Below, piece by piece: positions 20,665 to 33,433 of a DNA stretch of 33,433 nt (its first letter is position 1; each line of letters begins with the position of its first letter). The DNA is from Ministeria vibrans ATCC 50519. Its lineage: Eukaryota; Opisthokonta; Filasterea. The DNA lies in the NCBI GenBank assembly GCA_943704425.1, contig CALSCP010000716.1:6296-39728 (forward strand), given 5' to 3'. A program made the translations under genes and the position numbers. The notes below the pieces were generated by a model, which worked only from the letters and a program-made list of their open reading frames with translations, was not told where the DNA came from and made no database searches.

Positions 20665-21774
20665 TTACATACTGACCATGGACGGTTTCAAGTGCTCCGG
20701 TAAACCGTAGAGTGCTTGTGCGCCGAGTCTATCCATAGGCGACACGCGAAACTCGTGTGTCCCGACGCCTGCGACAACATTGCAAAAGAGCATGACAATG
20801 ATGAAAGTTGTGTCACACGTTGATTTCATACCTTCGTGAGGATACCCCATAATGGAGTACTTGTCAAACTTCGTCACTTGATAGTGCTCGTCCGTGTGTG
20901 CTCCCTGTTGGCTGCTGTGTAGTGCCTCGGGCCGCTCGTGCTCGTGGCGAAATCCTAGAATGTGTCCGAGCTCATGACAGAGCACTCCTTGACGATCCCA
21001 GTTGTCGCGCCCAAAGAAAAACCCCGGATAGATACGCAGCTGCCGTTTGTTCACCGGCTCGTGCGGAAGAAAAGCAACGGCAATGGCGCCTTTGAGCTTT
21101 GCGTGCGGATTTGCCTCGTAGCGCACAGGAAAGAGCGCCTCGGGCTCACTTGCAGACGCAGTCCATGGCACAAAGCGCACGTCACACACACCCCTCCATG
21201 TGGCACAAGCACCCTCAAATTGTTGAACAAACGTGGCACGATGGGCGTCAGGGAACGTCTCAATCACAATCTGATAGGTGAGGTTGCGCCGACGGTCCTG
21301 CGACCAAATCGCTGCGGCATTGTATGGCGACGCATGATCCACCTGAGCAATGAGGGCCGTCGCCTTGTCCAGCGACTCAATCTGGTCCGGCAGCATGTCC
21401 CACTCAACCGAGTAGGTGCGTCGCAGTCGCGCTGACGCCGCCCCTGCGTCGCTGCTGTCGTGCGCCCGCTTCTTCGCCGCTTGTCTGCTGCTTTCCAGCT
21501 TGTCCGCCAATCCCTCCTTGTGCATCGTCCGCAACGACTTGACCAGCGCAGCAAATACCTCGGCGGGCTTCCCGTGCTGCGTAGCCGACGTCAGCGCCCG
21601 CATCAGCTTGACGTTCTGCAGCGTTCGTGACCTTGCTTCGAAAACGTCGTCAAAGGTCGTTTGCGACACAAATGCAGCGACATCCGAGGCAATCTGCCCC
21701 GCATCGCTATGCGTCAGTGCACTGACAAGCTCTCCTTGATTCTGCTCGAGCGCAATCGTCTCTGGATTTGACAT
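20665..21774 (-). CDS. Metzincin-type zinc metalloprotease
   Basis: Two exons on the minus strand, 21774-20832 and 20768-20665; 348 aa. The zinc site is HELGHILGFRHEH at 267-279 (three His ligands and the catalytic Glu), followed by RPE, and the Met-turn is SIMGY at 307-311. This astacin/M12-like arrangement with a GFRHEHxRPE ending resembles microbial metzincins more than secreted animal astacins. The first 120 residues are helical and polar. There is no signal peptide or membrane segment, so either the enzyme acts inside the cell or export is unconventional. The intron (20769-20831, GTATGA...CGCAG, 63 nt) is a multiple of three and has no stop in frame. Retention would insert 21 mainly hydrophobic residues just after the Met-turn. 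The substrate is unknown. Confidence 0.85.
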   Translation of the reverse strand: MSNPETIALEQNQGELVSALTHSDAGQIASDVAAFVSQTTFDDVFEARSRTLQNVKLMRALTSATQHGKPAEVFAALVKSLRTMHKEGLADKLESSRQAAKKRAHDSSDAGAASARLRRTYSVEWDMLPDQIESLDKATALIAQVDHASPYNAAAIWSQDRRRNLTYQIVIETFPDAHRATFVQQFEGACATWRGVCDVRFVPWTASASEPEALFPVRYEANPHAKLKGAIAVAFLPHEPVNKRQLRIYPGFFFGRDNWDRQGVLCHELGHILGFRHEHERPEALHSSQQGAHTDEHYQVTKFDKYSIMGYPHEGMKSTCDTTFIIVMLFCNVVAGVGTHEFRVSPMDRLGAQALYGLPEHLKPSMVSM

Positions 21775-21947
21775 CGATTAAAATGAATGACAAGTTGACA
21801 AAAATTCAAAATAGTTATGATCTAACAGTTACACAATGACTCAAACACGACTCAAAAGTCAGTTCATTCTCTTCCTGTCTCCTAGACTCGTGCTTGCCCA
21901 AGCCCAACCCTCCCGCAGGCTACCCCCGAGTGTCTCTGCCGCTCGGC

Positions 21948-23313
<1,366 letters not shown>

Positions 23314-23413
23314 CAATGTGGCCCTAATTAAATACACTTTCATACGCCCTCCTCTGTACAACCCGTTTTGTTCAAACGCCCCCCACTCACTGCCTCATAC
23401 TGCACCAGTGTTT

Positions 23414-23419
23414 AATAAA
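23414..23419 (+). terminator. AATAAA polyadenylation signal of the TLC gene
   Basis: AATAAA lies about 100 bp after the TAG of the TLC-domain gene, within the 226-bp convergent spacer before the RhoGAP gene. That spacer otherwise holds only a CT-rich tract (about 23461-23510). Confidence 0.45.
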
Positions 23420-23539
23420 AAAGCGCGTGTTTATAATAATAAAAAGTTTAAAATAATATTACTCTCTCCCTCTCTCCCTCTCTCTCTCATCTCGCCCTCA
23501 ATCTCTCCCTTTTACAGAGAGCGATCTCTCCTTTTACGC

Positions 23540-26500
23540 TCACGAGGTAAACATGACGTCAAAATGGTTTAACAGTGTCTCGAGAAAGGAGGACAGCTTG
23601 GGTGTGCTCTGGAAGGAGGCCAGGTCGTCATTGCGCGAGCGGATCAACGTCGGCCCAAACACCACGCAGATGTTGCGCACGTTCATCTTATTGCGGTCCG
23701 CCAGTGCCACCACGCGTAGCAGGTGTTGACCCAGATGTCGCAGCAGCACCTGGCTCATCGGTGGTAGCGTCGCCACAACCGCCCGTGCCGCACTCACGCG
23801 CTCCCGCTCTTCCTGAAACTTGTCCGCCTCCAGAATCGTCTCGTACACCATGTAGGGGAACAGCGGCTCGGATAGCTCGCGAAAGTACTGCTTCACCGCT
23901 CCACACAGTGCGTGCACATCGTCCCACTGCGACAACGTCACGTTGCGTGTCTTCTTGCGATTAAACGCCGTCAGAATGGCCGTGACATCGCGCACACTCC
24001 CACTCAGTCGATACAACCCTTCCTCTTCCAGACCCCGTCGCTCAATCTCCTCAATGCACCGCACCACAAGAACAGGAAGCTCCGATACATGCACGTCCGC
24101 CGCACGTCCACTCGGTCGCATCACCGACAGACGATCCGATGTGCCCAACTGACGCAACTGCTGCAGTCGACGTGACTCCATCGCTCGCTGGTTCGGCGTC
24201 AACGTTCGCTTCGTGCTCTTCGCTCGCGACAAAGCATCCTTGCCTGCCCCACCCGCGCCGCTACCACTGCTCCCACCACCCGCTCCACTTCCACCGTTGC
24301 TTCCTCCTGCTCCCCCTCCTCCTCCACTGCCACTGCCACTGACCCCGCCGTCAATCGCAGTGATTCCATCTCCGGCACCGAGTCGTCGGGGCGCCCCACT
24401 GTGTCGTCGGACCGTTGCACAGTACTCAAAGCTCTTCTCGGCAGTCGCTTCGCCACCGCTCCGCGTCGTCACCACCACAGGCTGGGATCCTCCACTGCCC
24501 GGCGGGACCATGCAACTGCATTCGCTTTCGCTGATCCACCGATGCTCTGGACACTCAACCATGCCAATCCGCACCGACAGCAAATCCTCGCCACTGCGTC
24601 CCAGCGCACTGCCCACCAGCGTAATCCATGTGCCAGGTGGTCCTGCATCCGGCTCCATCGTCGTCACATGCGGCGCTACCACTCCCGCCGCACGCGGCCG
24701 TGGCATCTCCAGCAGAAACGAGCTCGTGCACCCTAACACCTTGTCGTGCAGGTTCGTCAGTGCCGTGTCCGCCAGTGGCAACAGCCCATCACGGAATGCC
24801 TCCGCCGCCAACGACGCAAGTCCCTGCACGCGCGTCTCAGACTCCGCCCGATTGCTACTGTTGTTGTCGGTGTTATGGTCGCCATTTTTTGCTTCCTCAT
24901 CGGCATTGGACGCGTCAAAGGACGACTCGGGTAGCGACAGTGGCGCCCGTCGCTGCAACAGCGTCAGCAACTGCAGCGAGTCGTCTTCAATCTCGCGTGT
25001 GTCACGATGAAAGCCCATCATCACTTGCTTCAGCAACACCACATAGGACGCGTCGGTGAGCGGCGGAGTGCACGGGTGTCGCAGAAACGCCTGGACCATC
25101 TTCAGCATAGGCTGCACCCACTTGTCGTCGCGAATCGAGCCCACCAGACCAATGAGCACGTCCACTACCGCCGCAAACGTCTCGCTCGCCTCAAACACGC
25201 AGGCAAACGCAGCCACAAACTCAGTGTGCGCGTCACTCTCGTCAAACGATGACCCATGCTCCCCTTCGGCCGCATCGCCGCCGCCTCTCTCATCGATGGG
25301 TACCCCCGCGGCCATCTGCGATACGCTGCTGCTGCTACTGTTTTTGATATTGCTGCTGGCCTTGAACACAGCACTAGCACCCGCTCGATTCACCCCGACA
25401 AAGTCGCTCCCATGGTTGTTCGTGTTGCCTCCTCCTCCTCCCCCTCCTCCTCCAACGCCCCCGACACCATTTCCGTCGTTGGCCGACTGCTTGCGCTGCA
25501 CCGCTTCACACGCGAGGCGCGACCAATGCTGGAAGAGCTCCTTGAACGGTGCCAACTCGGTTGCATACCCCGACTCATCAATGTACTCGATTGCCGCATC
25601 GTCGGCACCGCCGCGTCCTATAGCGCATTCAATGCCGTAAAAAGCCAGCACAACGGGCACAAGGCCATTCTCGTCCAAAAGGTTTCCATCGCCACGGCCA
25701 CACAGACGCGCCATAGCCGCCAGCAGTGACACCGATTCGCGTCGCGTCTGCCAGTAGCACACGCCTCGCAGCAGCACACTGACAATCACCTCCTCTGTCG
25801 TCCACAGCGACGGTGTCTTGGCCGTGCGCCACACGCGATCCGCACACTTGAGTACCCATTCGCTCTCAAGCAACTCCGTCTCCAGCACCGCCAGCACAAA
25901 GTCCAGGCCCACATCAAAAACGTCCATGTGCGAACTCGACGCAAGCGCAAAGCCCACCTCGCACATGAGCTCGTAGCACTCGTGCGAATTGAGTCGCTGC
26001 TCCCGTACACATCGTACCAAAAGCTCCACTACCATGTCTGTCTTTTGACCTTGGCCGTCGCGCATCGAAATGAACAGCGCAAACACCAGTTTCTCCATGA
26101 CGTCAAGAGAATAGTCGTCGCAGGTCAGTTGCTCAAACAAACTCAGCGCCTCGATGCTCAGCGACACGGACGCCAACGAGACAGCCCATTCCAGTGCCAG
26201 CGCTGCCCACTCCACTCGCAAGTTGGGTCGGTGCTCCTCGACCATGCGCGCAAGCTCAAGCAGCGTCGGCGGTCCCGCCTCAAATAGTCCCCGCTCGTTG
26301 CTCAGCAGCACACACACCTCCGAGTAGCCATTCTGCGCACTGCCTGCAAACAGCGAAATGTAGCGTGCTACCTGTTGCGCCGACTGCGGTGTGGTCCCCG
26401 CCACAGCACGTGTACTCTGATTGCGACGCGGTCCAAAGCACAAAGACGCTAGCAAGTTCGCCACACAGCCATTGGGAAGCTGCGCACGCTCGCACTGCAC

Positions 26501-29500
26501 CGTTGTGCTGAAAGGATTCGGTCCAAACAACACCAGTGCATTCATGAGCAACAGTGGCATCGCGCCACACAACTCAAGGGGATTCTCGCGTGCCACATCC
26601 GAAAGCAGCTCAAAGGCAAACGCCTCCGTGTCCAGCGGCTCGCCGACAATGCTTCGGTCAGGTGTCGCGTCGCTCGCCTCCTTGTATTTGCGCAGGCGCG
26701 TTTCCACGTCCTCCTTGACCGTAGGTTCCTCAGTTGAGGCCGTATGCAACTCTTTCACCAGCAGCGGCACCATAAACGACACGTGCGGCGTGCGAGCAAT
26801 CGCCAGGGCAATGCGCCGTACCACGTCAATGGCGTGGCCGTCGCGCGGCGACGCACTCACCGCACTCAGGTAATGTGTCCGCAAAAACATAATCACCATG
26901 TTGATGAGACCCCCACGACTGCTCATGAAGTTCTCCCATAGCGCCATCGCCGATAGCTCCGTCTCCGACGCCGTCACCGAGCGATATACAAGCATATAAA
27001 GCATCTCAAAACAATGGTCCAGCGGCGGTCCGGGCTCGCGCGGCAAGTCCTCAATCCACGGACCCAGCACCACCAGCATGGCGGCCTTGTCGTGCGCCGG
27101 AATCTGTCCTTGCAGACGCGTCGCCTCTTCGATCAGCGGCAAGGCAAGGTCCGGGCGAGCGCGCGCACACGCCTGAGAGTATTCGAGCACACTTGCATGG
27201 CGCACCGCCTCGTACGGATGCGACAGGCACACAAGCGACGTGCCCGCATCAATACGCATTGCCGGATTGGGTTGCTTCGCAAGGGCACCCTGCAGACGCG
27301 CTGCAATCGCTCGACTGCGCGCATCGCGACTGTTCGTGTGCAACAGTGCCGCATACAGTAGACGAGGCACGGGAAACACGTCCGCCCACGGGTCACACGT
27401 GTCGCGCACAACACTGTCCACAAGACTGCGCAGTGCAAGTACGCACGCATCGCTGTCGGCTGCATTCTCAGTGCCGTGAAAGGAGTGATGAAGCACGGCC
27501 GCAGCCACACCAGGATTGTGTCGTAACAGCTCCGAATGAGCACTCGCCACCTCCTCAATGACGCAGTATGAAGTGCCCGCAAGGGAAAATAGCCGTCGCT
27601 GCACCTCCGTCTCCAACTCGACATTCTCCAGCGGTCCACGCGCCAACACTTTCGTCAGCAGTTGCAATGCCGCTACCCCAAGACGCTCGGCGGGCGTCTC
27701 GCCCACACCCACACCATCAATGCGGTCGTGCTCGCCAATACCAATGACGGTGCCGCGTCGTCGCCCGAGTACACGCAACTCGCTCAGCAGACCCGGTGTC
27801 GAGGGTGTCGTGACCGCAGCGCTCTCTATAGGCGCACCAGGTATCGACGTGACGCTGGACAGCGCCGAGCCTTCCGAGACGGGCTGGAGTGTTGTCGCAC
27901 GTGTCACTCGCTCACGGATGGCGGCACGTGACGACGCAGCAGACAACGCGCCGGCCACAGGCAAAGGTGACGCTCCCGTAGCTGCTGCAGCTGCAGCTGC
28001 CAAATTTGAAGCGCTGGCTTGCTGCTCTTCGGTCAACAAGCTCCCCCGCTTTCGTTTTCCACCACTGACAATCGGTTCGCTGTCAAGCCCTCCACCAAGG
28101 TAGCTTGATGAGTGCGCCGAGCGATGCGCAGCACTGGCCTTGCAAGATGCGGGTCGTTCCATGTGATCAGCAATGTCAACAAGAATCGTCACAAACGACA
28201 CAAGAATGCGCTTGTCGATGGGCACGTCCGAGCGTTCAACAACGCTGCCACAGAGACGTGCCGCGTACGTGAGCACCTCCGACGGATGTGTGCGCAATTC
28301 GTTCTGAGACAAATTAGACCAGTTGGAGAAGGCGGCAAGCATCACACGACGACACTCAGTCTCGTCGACGAGCTCACGCTGCTCCATGGTGAAGGCCATC
28401 ATCGAGTATAGGCGCAGCTCAAGACGTAGAATCTCCCAGAGAAACGCTTGCTGCTGTTGTTGCTGCTGCTGTTGTTGCTGTTGCTGTTGCTGCTGCTGCG
28501 ACGAAGACAAGGACATGTCATCGGCGGTCATGGAGCGGCCGCGTCGGTCGCCAAAAAACCGCCGACTCGCCGACATGACAGCGTCACGCGCACTCTGATG
28601 TGTGCTGATCAGCGACGCGAAGAGCTCGTTCTCAATCTCGCTGCCATGCCCCAGCGCATACAGTGTCGTGTAGCAGAATTCAGAGACAATCTGAGGCGTA
28701 ACCATGCCAGTGAGGCGTGAAAAGTCCGGGCCACGCATGGCACTGCACATGAAAGCCAGACGACGTCGCCACGCCTCCACTTGCTCCTCGGATAGACGTG
28801 TGTCGTAAATAGGACGTGACGCAGCGCCCACGCCCATCGACGTCGATCCCCCGCCCCCTGCGACTGTTCCTGCGCCACTTGTGGCGTCCGTGACTGCGCC
28901 ATCCACAAGTGATGGTGCCACATTGATGGCCGATGCCATGGAGGTCATGCCGGGCGACATGGGTGGTCCTTCGGGAACAGAGCTAAGCATCGACGCACTC
29001 GTGCCAGGGCCACCACTGCCACCACCACCACCACTGCCGCCAGTACTGCTCCCTGAGGAGAGCACAGCATTGGTATTGCCGTAGATTTCGTGGCCACTGC
29101 CGTCGGAAAAGTAGGTGGAGCTGTCCAGGACAGTGTCAAAGGGGTTCCACATGGGCACGAGGGCTCGCCAGGCGAACATCAGCGCCGGTGCACATTTCTC
29201 CCAGTCGACTGTGGCGGCGTGGCGCAACGACGCAGCCCAGGCTTCGTCGCGTCGCTCGGGTTCGTCGGCAAGGGCACCTGTCGGCAACAACGTGCGGGAG
29301 GGTGTTGATGGAGGCAGAACCGTGCGGGAGACACGCTCGGGTCGGTCGAGGCGCTCCATGGGTGAGTCGGCAATGGTCTGGCATAGGGCAGCCGCCTCGA
29401 GGCGCACCCAAATGTTGTTGTGGAGACCCACGAGAACACAGGCACCGTCGAGCGACGGTCGAATGCTCCACCACTCGCCGCGAAAGTCCACAAAGCGACC

Positions 29501-31766
29501 GGGAAAGGCGGTGTAGCGAGCTAGAGTGGTACGTACAATGGCGGCAAGACCATCAAAAACGGTCACAAGCAAGTCCTGGTCGCTAAAGTACGTCGTCGTG
29601 AGCATTGCTTCGGTGAGGGCACGCACCGTGGGCGTAAAAAGAAGCTGGGGACAATCGGAAACATAGCGATGGAGCGACTCGAGCGCAATCGAGGGCAGCT
29701 CGGGCTCCGTCGCGTTGGCTGGGCTCTCGTACAGCAGCGTCACAATGCGTTGAACATGGGTTCGCTTTGTAGCCGGCTCGCCAATGTCAAACGAGGGCAG
29801 ACAACGCATGAGCGCCGTGTGGTTGGACGCGGGCGTGGACGTGTCCATGAGCATGGCAACGAGACACTGGCTCATCGAGTGAACAAAGCTCGAGCCGCGC
29901 AAATAGTTAGAGAGACGCGGCAGAACAAGCAGCACAAGTTCACGGTGTTCGTGCGTGAATGCCTTGGGATCGCGCAGCATTTCGAGGAGCTTCGCCTCGA
30001 TGGGCTTTGGGTTCCTCTGGCCAACGGCAACGAGACAGTTGACAAGAAGCGCCCGCTCGTTGGTGTCCGCATAGAGCGGCGTCAGCTTCTTGGGCACAAC
30101 CAAGTTGATGAGCGAGGCTGTCTGCTCGTCGAGCATGTCTCGGTGCTTGTCAGCCGCCTCGACGCTGAGCATAGAAAAGAAGCGGAAAACCAGCGGCAGC
30201 GTCGTGTTGCGGTGCTCCTTGAGTGCCTTCGCCAGCAGCTGCAGGTAGTCACGCGAGTGGCTCGTGTAAAATTCCGAGTCTCCCAGGCAGATCATCGAGC
30301 CCATGGCGTCCATGTTGAACGACGCTAGCTTGTCCTTTTTCTTGCCCCACCGCAGAAGCAGGTCAAAGACGGAGCGAAAGAGCGTCTGGAGGGCACCGAC
30401 GTGCTCGGGCGACCACTTGTCGTTGAAAACGTGTGCGTCGAGAGTGTTCCAAAAGACAAAGCCGGGAGGGCGCGCGAGACGCTCGAGCAGCACAATGAGC
30501 AGGTGTGACAGTTCCTCGCGCATCCCCGAGCGTTCGGCCGTCTCCATTGCGCGCATGATGGCCTCCATGAGACGCCGCGCCGCGTGCACGCGAGACTCCG
30601 ACTCACTGCCAAAAATAAAGTAGGCAAACGGCATGTGCGTCATGATCATCTCCTCGACGGACACGTCACCCGACACAAAGTTGTGCAGGCGCGCACAGAG
30701 CACGTCGATAAACGAGTGCAGGTGCACATCGGCCGTGCACAAAATGCCAATGGTGTGGGCGGCGCACCTGACAAAGCTTGCGCTGTACGCTGTCGTCAGG
30801 CGCGTCACGGCAAACTGCAACAGCATCGGATTGAGACGCGCAATGGTGGCCGTGTCTTTTTCGAGCACTTGAAAGCACATGAGAAGCGTCTCGAGCACAA
30901 CAAACTCGGGCATGTCGCAATCGTAGTCGCGCACGGTTGTCGTCAGCAGAGTCCCTCGACGTGAAATCGAAGCACCGCTCGACGTGCCACTTGACTGATC
31001 GTTGCCACTCAGCGATGCCACCGAGCCGGCCTTCTTGCCAAGGCGTGAGGCAACGCCGAACCGACTCGACGACTTGACTGACGACGAACTTGTGCCGCTG
31101 CTGCTTGCACCCCCAATGCCGGTTGCGCCACCTGAGCCACCGCTACTGGCAACGCCGCCAGCCGCAGCCATCAGGCCGGCGGCCCCCGCATCGGCGGGCG
31201 CTGTGAGTTTGAGGCCGATCAAGACCAGTTCGGTTGTGACTAAGATGGGATGGTCGCGCACCATCGCCAGCAGAACCTTTTGAAGGGTTCTCAGCGTCTG
31301 TAGAACCTCATACTCGTTGATGGTCGACGGAGGTGCAGCCTTCTCTGCCTTGGCAAGGTCGCCAACGGACATTTTCTGTGCACAAAGTGAGAGAGTTCAT
31401 AAAAAATAAAAAAAATAAAACAACGACTCGATTAAAGACGACATGTGCAACACAAAGCACCGCGAGTGGCAGCAGAGGCATGTGATAGCACAAAACACAA
31501 GGGGGGTGTGCCGCGGAGTCGCAAGCAGGACGGCAGGAACACGGGAGCGGCGGCAACAGCAATCGACGCCTTACCTTGGTTTTGGCGGGAACAATCGACT
31601 GCTTGTACTTGGCTATTCGCGCCTGCTGCTGCTGCTGTAGCAGCTCCGAGAACCGCTTGAGCGAGTGCCTGCAAGGCGGAAGCAGCCCGCGTTCGTCTTT
31701 CAGCTCAACAAGGACCGAACTCACCAAAACTTACCTGGCAAACTTCTCCTTCTCCTTGTCCACCAT
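23540..31766 (-). CDS. Giant RhoGAP scaffold with helical (HEAT-like) region and IPT/TIG domain
   Basis: Three exons on the minus strand: 31766-31735, 31668-31575 and one 7836-nt exon 31375-23540; 2653 aa. The start ATG has a GCCATGG context; both junctions are in phase. Residues 1-45 are a Lys/Gln-rich helix. A Ser/Gly linker and about 2100 residues of Leu-rich helices (HEAT/ARM-like by impression) follow, interrupted by Gly/Ser tracts and a glutamine run at 1002-1018. An IPT/TIG-like beta domain lies at about 2276-2361 (AGPPGTWITLVGSALG), then a Gly/Ser linker and the RhoGAP domain (about 2470-2653) with arginine finger Arg2498 in EGLYRLSG and the NICVVFGPTL motif. It should switch off Rho-family GTPases while the helical region scaffolds partners. 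I do not recognise the full architecture; a distant Furry-like relation is possible but weak. Confidence 0.88.
28448..28498 (-). repeat. Polyglutamine CAG/CAA tract in the RhoGAP gene
   Basis: Seventeen consecutive glutamine codons, a mixture of CAG and CAA, interrupt the helical region just before a predicted helix (AFLWEIL). The CAA interruptions would limit repeat slippage. Confidence 0.95.
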
Positions 31767-32285
<519 letters not shown>

Positions 32286-33287
32286 TCATAATGAATTTTT
32301 CACTCTCCTTGTCTCAAACTGACAGAACATGTTGGAGATGAATGGGAAAGTGAACAGTTTCTGCAGCTTGGTTCGAGTGGTAGGATTGGTCTTGTGTGGC
32401 ACGTGGATGAGATGTGCATGTGGCACCGTGTACCACGAGAAGCGCGCCAGGTAGAGTTGCTTGTGCCAGAGAACCTTGTCGAGCAGCATGGCACCGTGTG
32501 CCTCGGGCACCCGATGCTGTTTGAAGTCGCTCGTTCGCATGAGCCCGTACGGCTCAAACACCCACTGGTTGCATGTCGTGAGTGCCTCTTCAATTGTCGT
32601 CCATGGCATCACAAGGGGCAGCAGTTGAAAGTCGCCGAGACTCCAGCGTGTAAACTGGCTGAGTTCGTGACCATGACAGTAGTTGTCGCGGGGAACATCA
32701 CACAGCTGATGCAATTGCGAGTCGGCTATGTCTCGCAAAAGCACCTCGGTGTGCTCCTCAATGGTCGTGTGCAATGTCGATGACGCACACTTCCACGGTG
32801 AAACCAACTGCTGCTTCCATGCTGACGCGAGAGTCTTAAACGACCAGTTGCGCGGTAACAGTGACAGCACCTCCTTTTCGCTGCAGTCTCGCACTTCAAA
32901 CGAAGGCAGTGTGAAGATACACTTCTCACACAGTTCCGGTAGCGCGCGTGACAACTCCGCGTACGTCTCATTCGACGGCACAAAGTCCAGGTCCACATAG
33001 AGAAAGGAGTCTGTGTGTACCTTGTCAATGGCCATGTTTCGAATCGAATTGATTGGAAAGGACGACAGGAGCGGATCAGTGCCGGCCGGATGGTCACCAG
33101 GATTCACAAAAAGCGCTATGAGGGTATTTCGGAATGACTCCTGCTCCTGCAGCAGCCACAGCCGTGCCTCGGCCGACTCGGCTGGTGTGCTGTAGAGTAC
33201 AATAACCGTAGGACCAGCCCAACGACGCCCATACTCCGAATCAAACTCTCGCAAGCCTTTGAGCCTCTCCAAAGTTCCCATACTCAC
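32286..33287 (-). CDS. LARGE-like glycosyltransferase, GT49 family (3' part)
   Basis: One terminal exon of 333 codons plus stop on the minus strand; the 5' exons lie beyond the window. GT49 enzymes (LARGE second domain, B4GAT1) transfer glucuronic acid onto glycans such as matriglycan in the Golgi. Seen: RRWAGPTVIVLYST near the exon start, PINSIRNMAIDKVHTDSFLYVDLDFVPS with the DxD metal site (fragment residues 99-101), PSFEV, and a late WYTVPHAHLIHVPH with the His residues expected near the C-terminus. The exon starts phase 0 after CACAG. The ATG seven bases inside is not the start, because family similarity (VSMGTLERLKGL) extends across the junction. Membrane anchor and any second domain are not visible. 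Confidence 0.85.
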   Translation of the reverse strand: MSMGTLERLKGLREFDSEYGRRWAGPTVIVLYSTPAESAEARLWLLQEQESFRNTLIALFVNPGDHPAGTDPLLSSFPINSIRNMAIDKVHTDSFLYVDLDFVPSNETYAELSRALPELCEKCIFTLPSFEVRDCSEKEVLSLLPRNWSFKTLASAWKQQLVSPWKCASSTLHTTIEEHTEVLLRDIADSQLHQLCDVPRDNYCHGHELSQFTRWSLGDFQLLPLVMPWTTIEEALTTCNQWVFEPYGLMRTSDFKQHRVPEAHGAMLLDKVLWHKQLYLARFSWYTVPHAHLIHVPHKTNPTTRTKLQKLFTFPFISNMFCQFETRRVKNSL

Positions 33288-33327
33288 CTGTGTGGTAATA
33301 AAAAAATATGTTATTATATTATAGTAA

Positions 33328-33433
<106 letters not shown>

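Noticed and set aside
24213-25010. 265-residue open frame on the plus strand
   Set aside because: Antisense to the RhoGAP exon; Pro/Ala/Ser composition reflects codon shadow and no domain is visible.

Overview
This is nuclear DNA of a compact, intron-containing, probably unicellular eukaryote. Exons are GC-rich and use the standard code (TAA, TAG and TGA all act as stops). Introns are GT-AG and of two kinds: short pyrimidine-rich ones of about 55-160 nt, and AT-rich ones filled with AAT/ATT microsatellite. Spacers are mostly 100-500 bp. The gene set (adhesion-type GPCR, dual oxidase plus DUOXA, LARGE-like GT49, SMYD-like SET protein) fits a protist with an animal-like signalling repertoire, such as a holozoan or other amorphean. 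The species cannot be fixed from sequence alone. All gene models were spliced by eye; each complete model closes in frame across its junctions.

Left block (1-13.7 kb): a partial gene ends at 335. It shares an unnamed extracellular domain with the convergent adhesion GPCR (minus, 621-4339). That GPCR is divergent from an eight-exon dual oxidase (plus, 4796-11075). The dual oxidase is followed on the same strand by its maturation factor DUOXA (11549-13702). The likely H2O2-producing enzyme, its ER-exit partner and a cell-surface receptor therefore sit side by side. This is the most notable part of the window.

Middle block (14-23.3 kb): mostly housekeeping genes. They are a BIN4-like gene (minus) divergent from TSR2 (plus) across a 3-N gap, mitochondrial ribosomal protein bL17 (plus), a TARG1/OARD1-type macrodomain hydrolase (plus), a MYND-less SMYD-like SET protein (minus), a metzincin protease (minus), and a TLC-domain membrane protein (plus) interrupted by a CT microsatellite and a 377-base gap.

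Right block (23.5-33.4 kb): a 2653-residue scaffold with a long helical, probably HEAT-like, region, an IPT/TIG domain and a C-terminal RhoGAP domain (minus). Next comes the 3' part of a LARGE-like GT49 glycosyltransferase (minus), whose upstream intron runs off the window as an AAT/ATT microsatellite. No tRNA, rRNA, CRISPR array or transposon was recognised.
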